From Flavobacterium sp. (lineage in GTDB: Bacteria > Bacteroidota > Bacteroidia > Flavobacteriales > Flavobacteriaceae), in NCBI RefSeq assembly GCF_029945805.1, contig NZ_JAQSDH010000015.1, forward strand, positions 1 to 32,453: a stretch of DNA of 32,453 nucleotides, read 5' to 3'. A program made the position numbers and the translations under genes. Positions 7,815 to 17,069 of the stretch are shown here, piece after piece. The notes beneath the pieces were generated by a model. The model was not told the origin of the DNA. It made no database searches and saw only the letters and a list, made by a program, of their open reading frames with translations. Position 1 is the first letter of the stretch. Every line of letters starts with the position of its first letter.

Positions 7815-9830
7815 TTAAATATATTTAGATATAGTGAAATAAAATGTACTCCCTATTTCGGGAGTGGATTCTACCCATATATTACCATCATGAATTTCAA
7901 TTATTTTTTTACAATGAGCTAATCCTATTCCGTTACCTGCATAGTCATTGTCATTGTGTAACCTTTTAAAAATAAGGAATATTTCACCAAAATTTTTTGA
8001 ATCTATCCCAACACCATTATCTTGTACTTGAAACAACCAGTCCGACTCTCTTTCAATACAAGAAATAGTAACCTTTGGAATTGTATTTTTTGAAGTAAAC
8101 TTGATCGCATTACTAATTAAATTTTGTAGCAATATTCTAATAAATGTTGGATAGCAATTTAAGGCAGGTAAATTTTCCCATGCGACATGAGCATTATATT
8201 CATTAATTTTATTTGATAAGTCTTCTTTTACATCAGTAAGCAAGTGATTAAAATCAACTAACGATAGAATTTCTTTTTTTTCAATTCGGCTGTATTCCAT
8301 TAAAGCGGTGATTAAATTCCGCATTCTCGTCACTGATTTTTTTATGAAGTTGAGATATATTTTTCCGTCATTATCAAGCTTTTCATAATAATCATCTTCT
8401 AGTAAATTGGAGTATCCTAATATAGATAAAAGTGGTTCTTGTAAATCATGCGAAGCTACATAAGCAAATCGCTCTAGTTCGTTGTTTTTATTTATTAATA
8501 TTTGATTTTTAAAATCGAGGTCGTTTTGAGTTTGCTTTAATTCGGTTACATCTATCCCATACCCAATCATATATACAAAAATGCCTTCAATAAAAAAAGG
8601 ATAGAACCTTCTGAAAATATATGTTTTAGAGCCCTCTTTATTAATTTCATCAATCCAATCTACTTGTTTCTTGGTTCTAATAGCTTCATTAAAATAGTTT
8701 CTTCTAACCTGAGCTAAAGTAGCATCAATGCCCTTAAAATCACAATAGTCAAAATCATTTTTTCCAATCAACCATTTTCTTATTTCATCATTTTTAATTC
8801 CATTTTGGTTAATGAATAAATAGTTGTGATCTTTATCAAAAAGAGCAATATCTGCGGGAATATTATTTAAGACTAAATCATTAAATATGGTTTTTTTTCT
8901 TAAATCATCTTCTAAGTTTTTAGTAGTAGTGATATTCTTTATAGTCCCATCTAAAATAAAATTACTGTTTTTAAAAATAACATTAGAATTGATTTCAAAC
9001 CATATAATTTCGTTATTTGCTAAAAATCTTCCGATAAAATTAAAATCTTCCGACTTTGCGTCTAATTTGTTTAATTTATTTAGTAATAACTCATAATCAT
9101 CAGGGTAAAAATGTATAGATTTTATCCAATTAATATCATTTAACGGTAATTCAATTGGAAATGTTTTTTTAAATGAATTACTGATGTAACTGAAGTAATT
9201 GGTCTTGTTTTTATTAAGTATCAACTGAAATAAAGTTATCGGAATATTTTGGTGAATAAGTTTTAATTCAATTTCCTTTATTCTGGATTGTTTTGTTTTT
9301 TCTTTGAGTTTTTTTAAGGTAGAATCTAAAAGAATTTTATTCCTTCTGTTTTCCATCAAATACACTACTTGATTGGCTAAGGCTTTTAATAATTTTATTT
9401 GTTCTTTAGAAATAGTATGCAGCTTTTGATCTATTACACAGAGTGTTCCAAATGGCAGATTTTGTTCATTTTTTAATACAACGCCAGCATAAAAAACAAT
9501 ATAGGGTTCGCCTGTTACTAGTGGATTGTCATAAAACCGCTCATCATTCCTGGCGTCTTCAACAATCAAAAATTCTTCAGATTGATTTATCGCATGGTCA
9601 CAAAAAGAGTAATCTTTGGGCGTTTCAGATACATTTAAACCGTGATGAGATTTAAACCATTGCCTATTTTCATCTAAAAGACTTATTAGTGCTATAGGGG
9701 TATCACATATTTGAGAGGCAATAGCAGTTATGTTGTCAAAATCTTTTTCAGGGTTACTATCAAAAATACAAAATGATTTTAACAATTTTAACCTTTTTTC
9801 TTCGTCTTGATGGAGTAAGGCTTTAGTCAT
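7815..9830 (-). CDS. GAF/PAS sensor histidine kinase
   Basis: This 671-residue kinase has no membrane segment, so it is probably cytoplasmic. Order of domains: GAF (about 25-165, with DTPIALISLLDENRQWFKSH and the FCDHAI segment), a coiled linker, a PAS domain (about 195-305), a second PAS (about 315-435, ending GYGIDVTELKQTQNDL), HisKA (about 450-515, phosphoacceptor His461 in FAYVASHDLQEPL), and HATPase_c (about 560-670). The ATPase has N box LLQNLISNAIKF, G1 DNGVGID at 604-610 and G2 GNGIGLA at 632-638. All catalytic motifs are intact. The GAF subtype resembles those of phytochrome-like and cytosolic sensors, but the signal is unknown. It forms a two-gene unit with the downstream receiver protein. 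Confidence 0.94.
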   Translation of the reverse strand: MTKALLHQDEEKRLKLLKSFCIFDSNPEKDFDNITAIASQICDTPIALISLLDENRQWFKSHHGLNVSETPKDYSFCDHAINQSEEFLIVEDARNDERFYDNPLVTGEPYIVFYAGVVLKNEQNLPFGTLCVIDQKLHTISKEQIKLLKALANQVVYLMENRRNKILLDSTLKKLKEKTKQSRIKEIELKLIHQNIPITLFQLILNKNKTNYFSYISNSFKKTFPIELPLNDINWIKSIHFYPDDYELLLNKLNKLDAKSEDFNFIGRFLANNEIIWFEINSNVIFKNSNFILDGTIKNITTTKNLEDDLRKKTIFNDLVLNNIPADIALFDKDHNYLFINQNGIKNDEIRKWLIGKNDFDYCDFKGIDATLAQVRRNYFNEAIRTKKQVDWIDEINKEGSKTYIFRRFYPFFIEGIFVYMIGYGIDVTELKQTQNDLDFKNQILINKNNELERFAYVASHDLQEPLLSILGYSNLLEDDYYEKLDNDGKIYLNFIKKSVTRMRNLITALMEYSRIEKKEILSLVDFNHLLTDVKEDLSNKINEYNAHVAWENLPALNCYPTFIRILLQNLISNAIKFTSKNTIPKVTISCIERESDWLFQVQDNGVGIDSKNFGEIFLIFKRLHNDNDYAGNGIGLAHCKKIIEIHDGNIWVESTPEIGSTFYFTISKYI

Positions 9831-9925
9831 GTCCGCATGGTTTTAAAAAAAAACATTTTGTCACAAAAGTTTAATCAAATTAATGAAAACAATCATAAAC
9901 GATAAAGTAAAAGTTAAAAATATCG

Positions 9926-9974
9926 TTAAAATATCATTACCTGTAGACTAAGGGTATTTGAATGTAGGTAAATG
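9926..9974. repeat. Copy 1 of a diverged 40-bp duplicated element
   Basis: The core at 9935-9974 (CATTACCTGTAGACTAAGGG and onward) matches 10558-10597 at 32 of 40 positions without gaps, 623 bases away in the same orientation. It lies about 105-145 bases upstream of the intact kinase start codon. The rest of the interval 9831-10081 is AT-rich and shows nothing recognisable. Confidence 0.5.
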
Positions 9975-10081
9975 ATATCATTTTATATAAATTGAGATCT
10001 TATACATGAATTTTAATTTTCTAAAAAGGAATTTATTTTTATTAAAAACTTGATGAACAAATTTTGTTTTCTTTTCTTTTT

Positions 10082-10568
10082 ATTTAAAGTAAAACTAAAT
10101 ATTGAACCTTCGCCTTTTTTTTGAGTCAATATTTATTTCACCTCCTAATTGCCCAACTATTTTTTTTACTGTGGCCAACCCAATACCATTGCCCACAAAA
10201 CCATACTTATCTTTGATGGAAAGTGTTTTAAAGAGTTGAAATATCTTTTTTTGATCCATCTTTGAAATACCTGAACCATTATCTTTAACTAGAATTTCAT
10301 ATTGTGTTTCACTTTCTTTAATTTCAATAACTACATTTTTTTTGTCACAATATTTTATAGCGTTAGCAATAAGATTTATTAAAATTTGTTCCAAGGCTAT
10401 TTTATTAACAACAATGTGAGATAAATTAGAAATGAAAATAAAGCTGCAGTTTTTTTCGGCGAAAAAAATGTTTTTATGTCACTTTTTATTGTTTCTAGTT
10501 TTAGAATTACTCTGTCTTCTAAAAGTAGTTCTGGCGATTTAGTATAATTTAAAAACACATTATCTGTA
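10082..10568 (-). pseudogene. Frameshifted remnant of a second histidine kinase
   Basis: The longest piece (10095-10394 and upstream in frame to about 10470) encodes a HATPase_c domain: N box LEQILINLIANAIKYCDKKN, G1 DNGSGI, G2 GNGIGLATVKKIVGQLGGEI. At 10462-10468, a run of seven A/T, the frame breaks. In another frame upstream, YTKSPELLLEDRVI, LKLETIKSDIKTFF continues the linker before the ATPase. At 10115-10122, a run of eight, it breaks again: the wrong frame gives KKRRRFNI-stop, while the shifted frame gives the expected GEGSIFSFTLNK ending. HisKA and all sensor domains are missing. Both breaks are in homopolymers, so sequencing error is possible for them, but the missing N-terminus still makes this a fragment. 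Confidence 0.75.
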
Positions 10569-10600
10569 CACTAATTGTCTTTTAATGTTGGTAAATTACT
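10548..10600. repeat. Copy 2 of the diverged 40-bp duplicated element
   Basis: The core 10558-10597 (CATTATCTGTACACTAATTG and onward) is the partner of 9935-9974. It sits at the upstream edge of the kinase remnant. From here to the guaA promoter (10601-10800) I see only AT-rich sequence and no gene. Confidence 0.5.
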
Positions 10601-10802
10601 TAATTTATGATTTATAAAGTTAGATATTAACTTCTTATGATGTGAAAATTCTATTGAATAAATGGGTGGAATTTACCAAAAAATAAATTTTGCTTATTAT
10701 ATTAAATGGGTCTTTATTTTGTTAGCTGTAATGTAATATACTTCAATTACGTAGTAAAAATTAAACTTCTCAATTCCATTTTTTACTTTCAACTGAGAAT
10801 AG

Positions 10803-10810
10803 TACTTTTG
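10803..10810 (+). promoter_or_regulatory. Bacteroidetes -7 box of guaA, nearly touching the start codon
   Basis: TACTTTTG matches TAnnTTTG and ends three bases before the guaA ATG at 10814. If it is used, transcription would begin at or within a few bases of the start codon, giving a leaderless or nearly leaderless mRNA. No good TTG -33 element was seen. Confidence 0.5.
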
Positions 10811-10813
10811 CAC

Positions 10814-12343
10814 ATGCAACACAACGTACTAATTTTAGATTTCGGCTCGCAATACACACAACTCATTGCACGCCGCGTAAGGGAATTAAACATATTCTGT
10901 GAAATATTCCCTTTTAATCATGTTCCAAATGATTTATCGTCCTATAAAGCAGTGATCCTTGGCGGAAGCCCTTATTCTGTTCGTTCGGAAGATGCTTTAC
11001 AAATTGATTTGACCAACATTCGAGGCAAATTACCCTTACTCGCAGTGTGTTATGGCGCACAATATTTAGCTCATTTTTCGGGTGGAGAAGTGGCTGCTTC
11101 TAACATCAGAGAATACGGAAGAGCCAACTTGTCCTACATGAAAGAAGGAGAAACATTTTTTGAAAATGTAAATCTGAATTCTCAAGTGTGGATGAGTCAT
11201 AGCGATACCATTAAACATTTACCAACTAACGGTATTAAATTGGCAAGTACGAAAGACGTCGAAAACGCCGCTTATAAAATTGAAGGCGAAACCACGTATG
11301 CTATTCAGTTTCATCCAGAAGTGTATCATTCAACCGATGGGAAACAAATTTTAGAAAACTTTTTGGTTAAAATTGCCGCGGTACCACAAACTTTTACACC
11401 TAATGCATTTGTAGAAGATTGCGTTAAAGAATTACAAGAAAAAGTAAAAGGAGACAAAGTAGTTCTCGGACTTTCGGGCGGAGTAGATTCGACAGTAGCG
11501 GCAGTTTTATTACATAAAGCTATTGGAAAAAATCTCTACTGTATCTTTGTTAATAACGGATTGCTTCGTAAAAACGAATACGAAAGTGTGCTAGATCAAT
11601 ACAAACACATGGGATTGAACGTCAAAGGGGTTGATGCTTCAGAACGTTTTCTTTCTGCTTTAGATGGAATCGAAGAACCGGAAGCCAAACGTAAAGCAAT
11701 CGGTAAAGCATTTATTGATGTTTTTGATGACGAAGCACACCAGATAGAAGATGTAAAATGGCTGGCGCAAGGAACAATTTATCCTGATGTTATCGAATCA
11801 GTTTCGGTAAAAGGGCCATCGGCAACCATAAAGTCACATCATAATGTTGGTGGTTTGCCCGATTATATGAAACTTCAAATTGTAGAACCTTTGCGAATGT
11901 TGTTCAAAGATGAAGTCCGTCGCGTTGGAAAAACATTGGGGATAGATCCTGAACTTTTAGGAAGACATCCATTTCCTGGTCCTGGATTATCAATTAGAAT
12001 TTTAGGTGCAATCACACCAGAAAAAGTTAGAATTCTGCAGGAAGTTGATGCAGTATTTATCAATGGTTTGAAAGAAGACGGTTTGTATGATAAGGTATGG
12101 CAAGCTGGAGCGATTTTGCTTCCGGTAAACAGTGTTGGAGTAATGGGCGATGAGCGTACGTATGAAAAAGTCGTAGCACTTCGGGCAGTAGAATCAACAG
12201 ACGGAATGACGGCAGATTGGGTACATTTACCGTACGAGTTTCTGATGAAGATCTCTAACGAAATTATCAATAAAGTAAAAGGAGTTAATAGAGTAGTGTA
12301 TGATATTAGCTCTAAACCACCAGCTACAATTGAATGGGAATAG
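10814..12343 (+). CDS. guaA: GMP synthase (glutamine-hydrolysing)
   Basis: GuaA converts XMP to GMP using ATP and the amide of glutamine. I chose ATG 10814 ([20 protein letters not shown]) over the upstream in-frame ATG at 10706, because the family begins here and the 36 extra residues look like translated promoter DNA. The 509-residue protein has a class I amidotransferase domain (nucleophile Cys79 in AVCYGAQ, His167 and Glu169 in QFHPEVYHS). Next comes the ATP pyrophosphatase domain with P-loop [16 protein letters not shown] from about 217. The C-terminal dimerisation domain has [16 protein letters not shown] and the ending [11 protein letters not shown]. All functional motifs are intact. 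Confidence 0.97.
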   Translation: MQHNVLILDFGSQYTQLIARRVRELNIFCEIFPFNHVPNDLSSYKAVILGGSPYSVRSEDALQIDLTNIRGKLPLLAVCYGAQYLAHFSGGEVAASNIREYGRANLSYMKEGETFFENVNLNSQVWMSHSDTIKHLPTNGIKLASTKDVENAAYKIEGETTYAIQFHPEVYHSTDGKQILENFLVKIAAVPQTFTPNAFVEDCVKELQEKVKGDKVVLGLSGGVDSTVAAVLLHKAIGKNLYCIFVNNGLLRKNEYESVLDQYKHMGLNVKGVDASERFLSALDGIEEPEAKRKAIGKAFIDVFDDEAHQIEDVKWLAQGTIYPDVIESVSVKGPSATIKSHHNVGGLPDYMKLQIVEPLRMLFKDEVRRVGKTLGIDPELLGRHPFPGPGLSIRILGAITPEKVRILQEVDAVFINGLKEDGLYDKVWQAGAILLPVNSVGVMGDERTYEKVVALRAVESTDGMTADWVHLPYEFLMKISNEIINKVKGVNRVVYDISSKPPATIEWE

Positions 12344-12388
12344 TTTTGTTAACACAAAATAGTTGATGAAAAAAGTAGCATTAAAGAT

Positions 12389-12415
12389 TTGATTAAAAAA
12401 GATTTGTTAACTTAG
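12389..12415 (+). promoter_or_regulatory. Weak candidate promoter of the LysM gene
   Basis: TTG (12389-12391), a 16-base spacer and TAACTTAG (12408-12415, seven of eight to TAnnTTTG in form) lie 22 bases before the start codon at 12438. The spacer is shorter than usual. Read-through from guaA is also possible, since only a weak hairpin separates them. Confidence 0.25.
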
Positions 12416-12437
12416 ACGTTAAATAAATAATAAGTAG

Positions 12438-14516
12438 ATGAAAAACCGTATTCTTTTTACACTATTCCTAACAGTATTTTCTTTTATTTTTACTGTTTCT
12501 GCGAAGCAAGAAAAGTATATTAAACATACTGTTGTTAAAGGGGAGACCATCAATAATATTGCTCAGAAATATAAGGTTACGCCTTATGATATTTATAAGT
12601 TAAATCCAGATTCCCAAAATGGGATCCAATTGGATAGCGTATTGTTAATACCATCTTCTGGAGAAGTTACAGCTTATGTTGCTCCTAAAGTTGCGCCAAG
12701 TATAGTGGCAACTTCGGTTCAAAACACGAAACTTACAACGCATTTAGTACAGCCTAAAGAAACATTATACAGCCTTTCAAAACAATACAATATAACGGTT
12801 GATGCGTTAAAAAATGCTAATGGTGATTTATTAAATAATGGACTAAAAATTGGAATGAATATTAAAATTCCGACTTCAGATGGTCAAGCTGCAGTAGTTT
12901 CAACTCCAATTGCAGTGAAAGAAGTTGTAAAGGAAACTCCAAAAGTGGTTGTTCCAAAAGCAGAGCCAAAAACGGAAATAAAAACTGTAGCTTCAAGTGC
13001 GGGCCCTGCATTTCATGTAATTGAACCAAAGGAAACCAAATACGGTATTTCTAAAAAATACGGAATATCTATCCCTGAATTAGAGCGTCTCAATCCGCAA
13101 ATTGCAACTGATTTCCCTATTGGATTTAAACTCGTTATATCAGGGAATAAGCCAAATCAAACTGTTGTAGAAACTGTTAAATCCGCAACTGAGATTACAA
13201 AACCTGCAGTTGAAACATCAACTATACCAAGCGCTACCACTAAGAAATATTTGGAAGAATATGTGGTAAAACCAAACGATACGCCTGCAACTATTGCCAG
13301 TGATTACGGAATAACTGAAAAAGAATTAATTTCACTAAATCCAGAATTGAAAAAAGGAGTGAAACTAGGAATGATTCTCAGAGTTCCTAAAGGCCAGCGT
13401 AAAGAGCCTGTCCGGAAAGAACAAGGAAATTTAATAAAATCAATCAATACTAATGCGAGGAAACAACTCGCATTACTTTTTCCGTTTAATATCTCGAAAA
13501 TCGAAAGTGACACCGTTAATTCGACACAAGCGCGATTGAAAAAGGATAAGTTCTTGAATCTTACTTTAGATTTTTATTCCGGAGCGCTAATGGCAATTGA
13601 TTCGGCTAGGGTTTTGGGAATGAATGTGGATATTAAAATTTTGGATTCGCAAGAAACTAAAAACACATCGAATGTTTTGGCATTGGCTGATCAGAATGAT
13701 TTAAAAAGCATGGATGCCATTATAGGGCCATTTTATCAGTCTAATGTAGAAAATTTAGCCCAGTTTTTGGGACCGACAAAAACTCCGGTAATTTCGCCAC
13801 TATCAAAAGACGAAGCTGGGAACTATCCTAATTTGTATCAATCAATGCCTACTACTGATTTGATGAGAAGTTCCGTATTCAATTATATGAAATCTAAAAA
13901 CGGCAATATCATCGCGTTAATAGACAATAAAAAAGGAAGTATTACACAATACATTCAAGAGAATCAAAAAGAAACTAGGATAATTGGACTAAGTGTAAAA
14001 GGAAGTGTTGTTGCAGATAGCTTGACGATTCTGCTTCAAAAAGACAGAATGAATTATGTTGTTTTAGCTTCTGAAAGTACAGGGATGATTTTGGCAACAA
14101 CCAACGCAATGCTGGCTGCACAAAAAGAATTTCAAGTACAATTGGTGATTTTGGAGCCAAATGAAACCTTGGATTTTGAGGAAATTTCATTAATCCGATT
14201 GACCAAGTTGAAACTTTTATATCCGTCGCTTTCAAGACCAAATGAAACAATTGAAGCGAATCAATTTGATGCTAAATATAAAAAGTTAAACAAGATTATT
14301 CCGAACCAATATGCAATTCGCGGTTTCGATGTAACGTTTGATACTTTATTGCGATTGTCCCAGGGTTCAACTTTTGACGAAACTATTCAGTCATCGGTAA
14401 CGGAACATATAGAAAACAAATTTGATTATGTTCAGAATGCAACTTATGGGTATTCCAATAACGGAATTTACATTTTGTACTACGACACGGATTTAACCAT
14501 AAAAGAAGCTTTGTAA
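12438..14516 (+). CDS. LysM-repeat protein with periplasmic-binding-protein-like C-terminal domain
   Basis: The 692-residue protein starts with a signal peptide (ILFTLFLTVFSFIFTVSA, to about 22) and is exported. Four LysM domains follow at about 28-72, 100-145, 190-235 and 273-317, each with the GET/KET-(I/L)xxI...YxV/I...LxxLNP pattern that binds peptidoglycan. Low-complexity Val/Lys/Thr/Pro linkers separate them. Residues about 343-690 look like a type 1 periplasmic-binding fold (ALLFPFNISKIESDT, then FYSGALMAIDSARVLGMNVD, IIGPFYQSNVENLAQFLGPT, TPVISPLSKDEAGNYPNLYQ), as in branched-chain amino acid receptors and LpoA. By analogy it may be a cell-wall-bound sensor or regulator of peptidoglycan synthesis. 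The stop overlaps the next gene by one base. Confidence 0.9.
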   Translation: MKNRILFTLFLTVFSFIFTVSAKQEKYIKHTVVKGETINNIAQKYKVTPYDIYKLNPDSQNGIQLDSVLLIPSSGEVTAYVAPKVAPSIVATSVQNTKLTTHLVQPKETLYSLSKQYNITVDALKNANGDLLNNGLKIGMNIKIPTSDGQAAVVSTPIAVKEVVKETPKVVVPKAEPKTEIKTVASSAGPAFHVIEPKETKYGISKKYGISIPELERLNPQIATDFPIGFKLVISGNKPNQTVVETVKSATEITKPAVETSTIPSATTKKYLEEYVVKPNDTPATIASDYGITEKELISLNPELKKGVKLGMILRVPKGQRKEPVRKEQGNLIKSINTNARKQLALLFPFNISKIESDTVNSTQARLKKDKFLNLTLDFYSGALMAIDSARVLGMNVDIKILDSQETKNTSNVLALADQNDLKSMDAIIGPFYQSNVENLAQFLGPTKTPVISPLSKDEAGNYPNLYQSMPTTDLMRSSVFNYMKSKNGNIIALIDNKKGSITQYIQENQKETRIIGLSVKGSVVADSLTILLQKDRMNYVVLASESTGMILATTNAMLAAQKEFQVQLVILEPNETLDFEEISLIRLTKLKLLYPSLSRPNETIEANQFDAKYKKLNKIIPNQYAIRGFDVTFDTLLRLSQGSTFDETIQSSVTEHIENKFDYVQNATYGYSNNGIYILYYDTDLTIKEAL

Positions 14517-14920
14517 TGACCACATCAATCGTTAGATATTTAGGTGACTTAAGAAGTTCATCCATGCATTTACAATCGGGAACAGAAATCTTGAATGATG
14601 CTCCAATCGACAATCACGGAAAAGGAGAAGCCTTCTCTCCAACAGATATGGTCGCTAATTCTTTGGCGACTTGTATGCTTACAATTATGGCAATTAAGGC
14701 AATCGATCTGGAGTTGGAATTAAAAGGGACAACAGCAGAAGTAACGAAAATTATGGTCGCTGATCCGCGAAGAATTTCTGAAATTCACATTACGTTTCAA
14801 ATGAATCTTGTCGAAGATAAAAAAATTTCAACTATTTTGGAACGATCCGCATTGACTTGTCCTGTGTATTATAGTCTGCATCCGGATGTCAAAAAAGTAA
14901 TTACTTTTAATTGGAAGTAA
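14516..14920 (+). CDS. OsmC/Ohr family peroxiredoxin-like protein
   Basis: This 134-residue protein has the OsmC fold, whose members reduce organic hydroperoxides with a pair of cysteines. Cys53 in SLATCMLTIMAIKA and Cys115 in RSALTCPVYYSLHPDVKK are both present, along with the FSPTDMVANSLATC motif. The length and the lack of Ohr-specific N-terminal features place it with the YhfA-like/OsmC-like branch, so the true substrate is uncertain. ATG at 14516 overlaps the stop of the LysM gene as TAATG, which implies translational coupling. Confidence 0.92.
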   Translation: MTTSIVRYLGDLRSSSMHLQSGTEILNDAPIDNHGKGEAFSPTDMVANSLATCMLTIMAIKAIDLELELKGTTAEVTKIMVADPRRISEIHITFQMNLVEDKKISTILERSALTCPVYYSLHPDVKKVITFNWK

Positions 14921-15001
14921 ATCACTTAAACTGCAAAAAGTCAATCGACTATATATTATGATTTTTTGCAATGCAGCTTTATGACGATAAGATCTTAAAC
15001 T

Positions 15002-15232
15002 TTGGACAAAAATCAACAAATTCTCATTAAACTCGCGCATACTAAAATGCCTTTCGGTAAATACGAAGGACGCTATCTTATTGAATTACCCGAATATTAT
15101 GTCGTATGGTATAGCCAAAAAGGCTTCCCAAAAGGGCAACTCGGCGAACAATTGCAACTCGTTTATGAGCTCAAATTAAACGGTTTAGAAGACTTAGTAC
15201 GCAATATCAAAAAGCAATATCCAAAACTCTAA
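15002..15232 (+). CDS. DUF3820 family protein
   Basis: A 76-residue protein with the motif HTKMPFGKYEGRYLIELPEY, then YVVWYSQKGFPKGQLGEQLQ and ending LVRNIKKQYPKL. This is the DUF3820 pattern, whose conserved MPFGK(Y/H)xG and LPxxYxxWL/Y elements are also found attached to exonucleases; its own function is unknown. The start is taken as TTG at 15002, because an in-frame stop lies two codons upstream and the family N-terminus (xDKNQQxLIxLAHTKMPFG) begins there. A later internal start would cut the conserved region. Confidence 0.85.
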   Translation: MDKNQQILIKLAHTKMPFGKYEGRYLIELPEYYVVWYSQKGFPKGQLGEQLQLVYELKLNGLEDLVRNIKKQYPKL

Positions 15233-15298
15233 TTCAGTTTTTCTTGACTTCTCAGACACATCAGATTTATAGATTGTAACAGCTAATTTTTTTTTCTG

Positions 15299-15328
15299 AA
15301 AATCTAACAATCTAACAATCTAACAATC
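15299..15328. repeat. Octamer tandem repeat upstream of pyrG
   Basis: The unit CTAACAAT is repeated about three and a half times (AATCTAACAATCTAACAATC and on), ending 13 bases before the pyrG -7 box. It occupies the place where a -33 element would be expected. Confidence 0.8.
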
Positions 15329-15340
15329 GAATTATAATCG

Positions 15341-15348
15341 TATTTTTG
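15341..15348 (+). promoter_or_regulatory. Bacteroidetes -7 box of pyrG
   Basis: TATTTTTG fits TAnnTTTG. It predicts a transcript start near 15353-15356 and thus a leader of about 75 bases that contains the palindrome at 15390-15407. Confidence 0.5.
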
Positions 15349-15386
15349 CCTCGTTTTTTACAGCAACAACAACACAACAACTATGT

Positions 15387-17043
<1,657 letters not shown>

Positions 17044-17069
17044 AAGACTGGAGTAGGTTCAGCATTATT

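Noticed and set aside
10706..10813. N-terminal extension of GMP synthase from the upstream ATG
   Set aside because: The 36 extra residues do not resemble the family, and they include the promoter -7 box. The conserved protein starts at 10814.
12344..12359. TTTTGT-TAAC-ACAAAA hairpin after guaA as a terminator
   Set aside because: The stem has six mostly A-T pairs and no T tail. It is too weak to claim, so read-through to the LysM gene remains possible.
14932..14970. TGCAAAAA/TTTTTGCA inverted repeat after the OsmC gene as a terminator
   Set aside because: The loop is over 20 bases, the stem is mostly A-T, and no T run follows the right arm.
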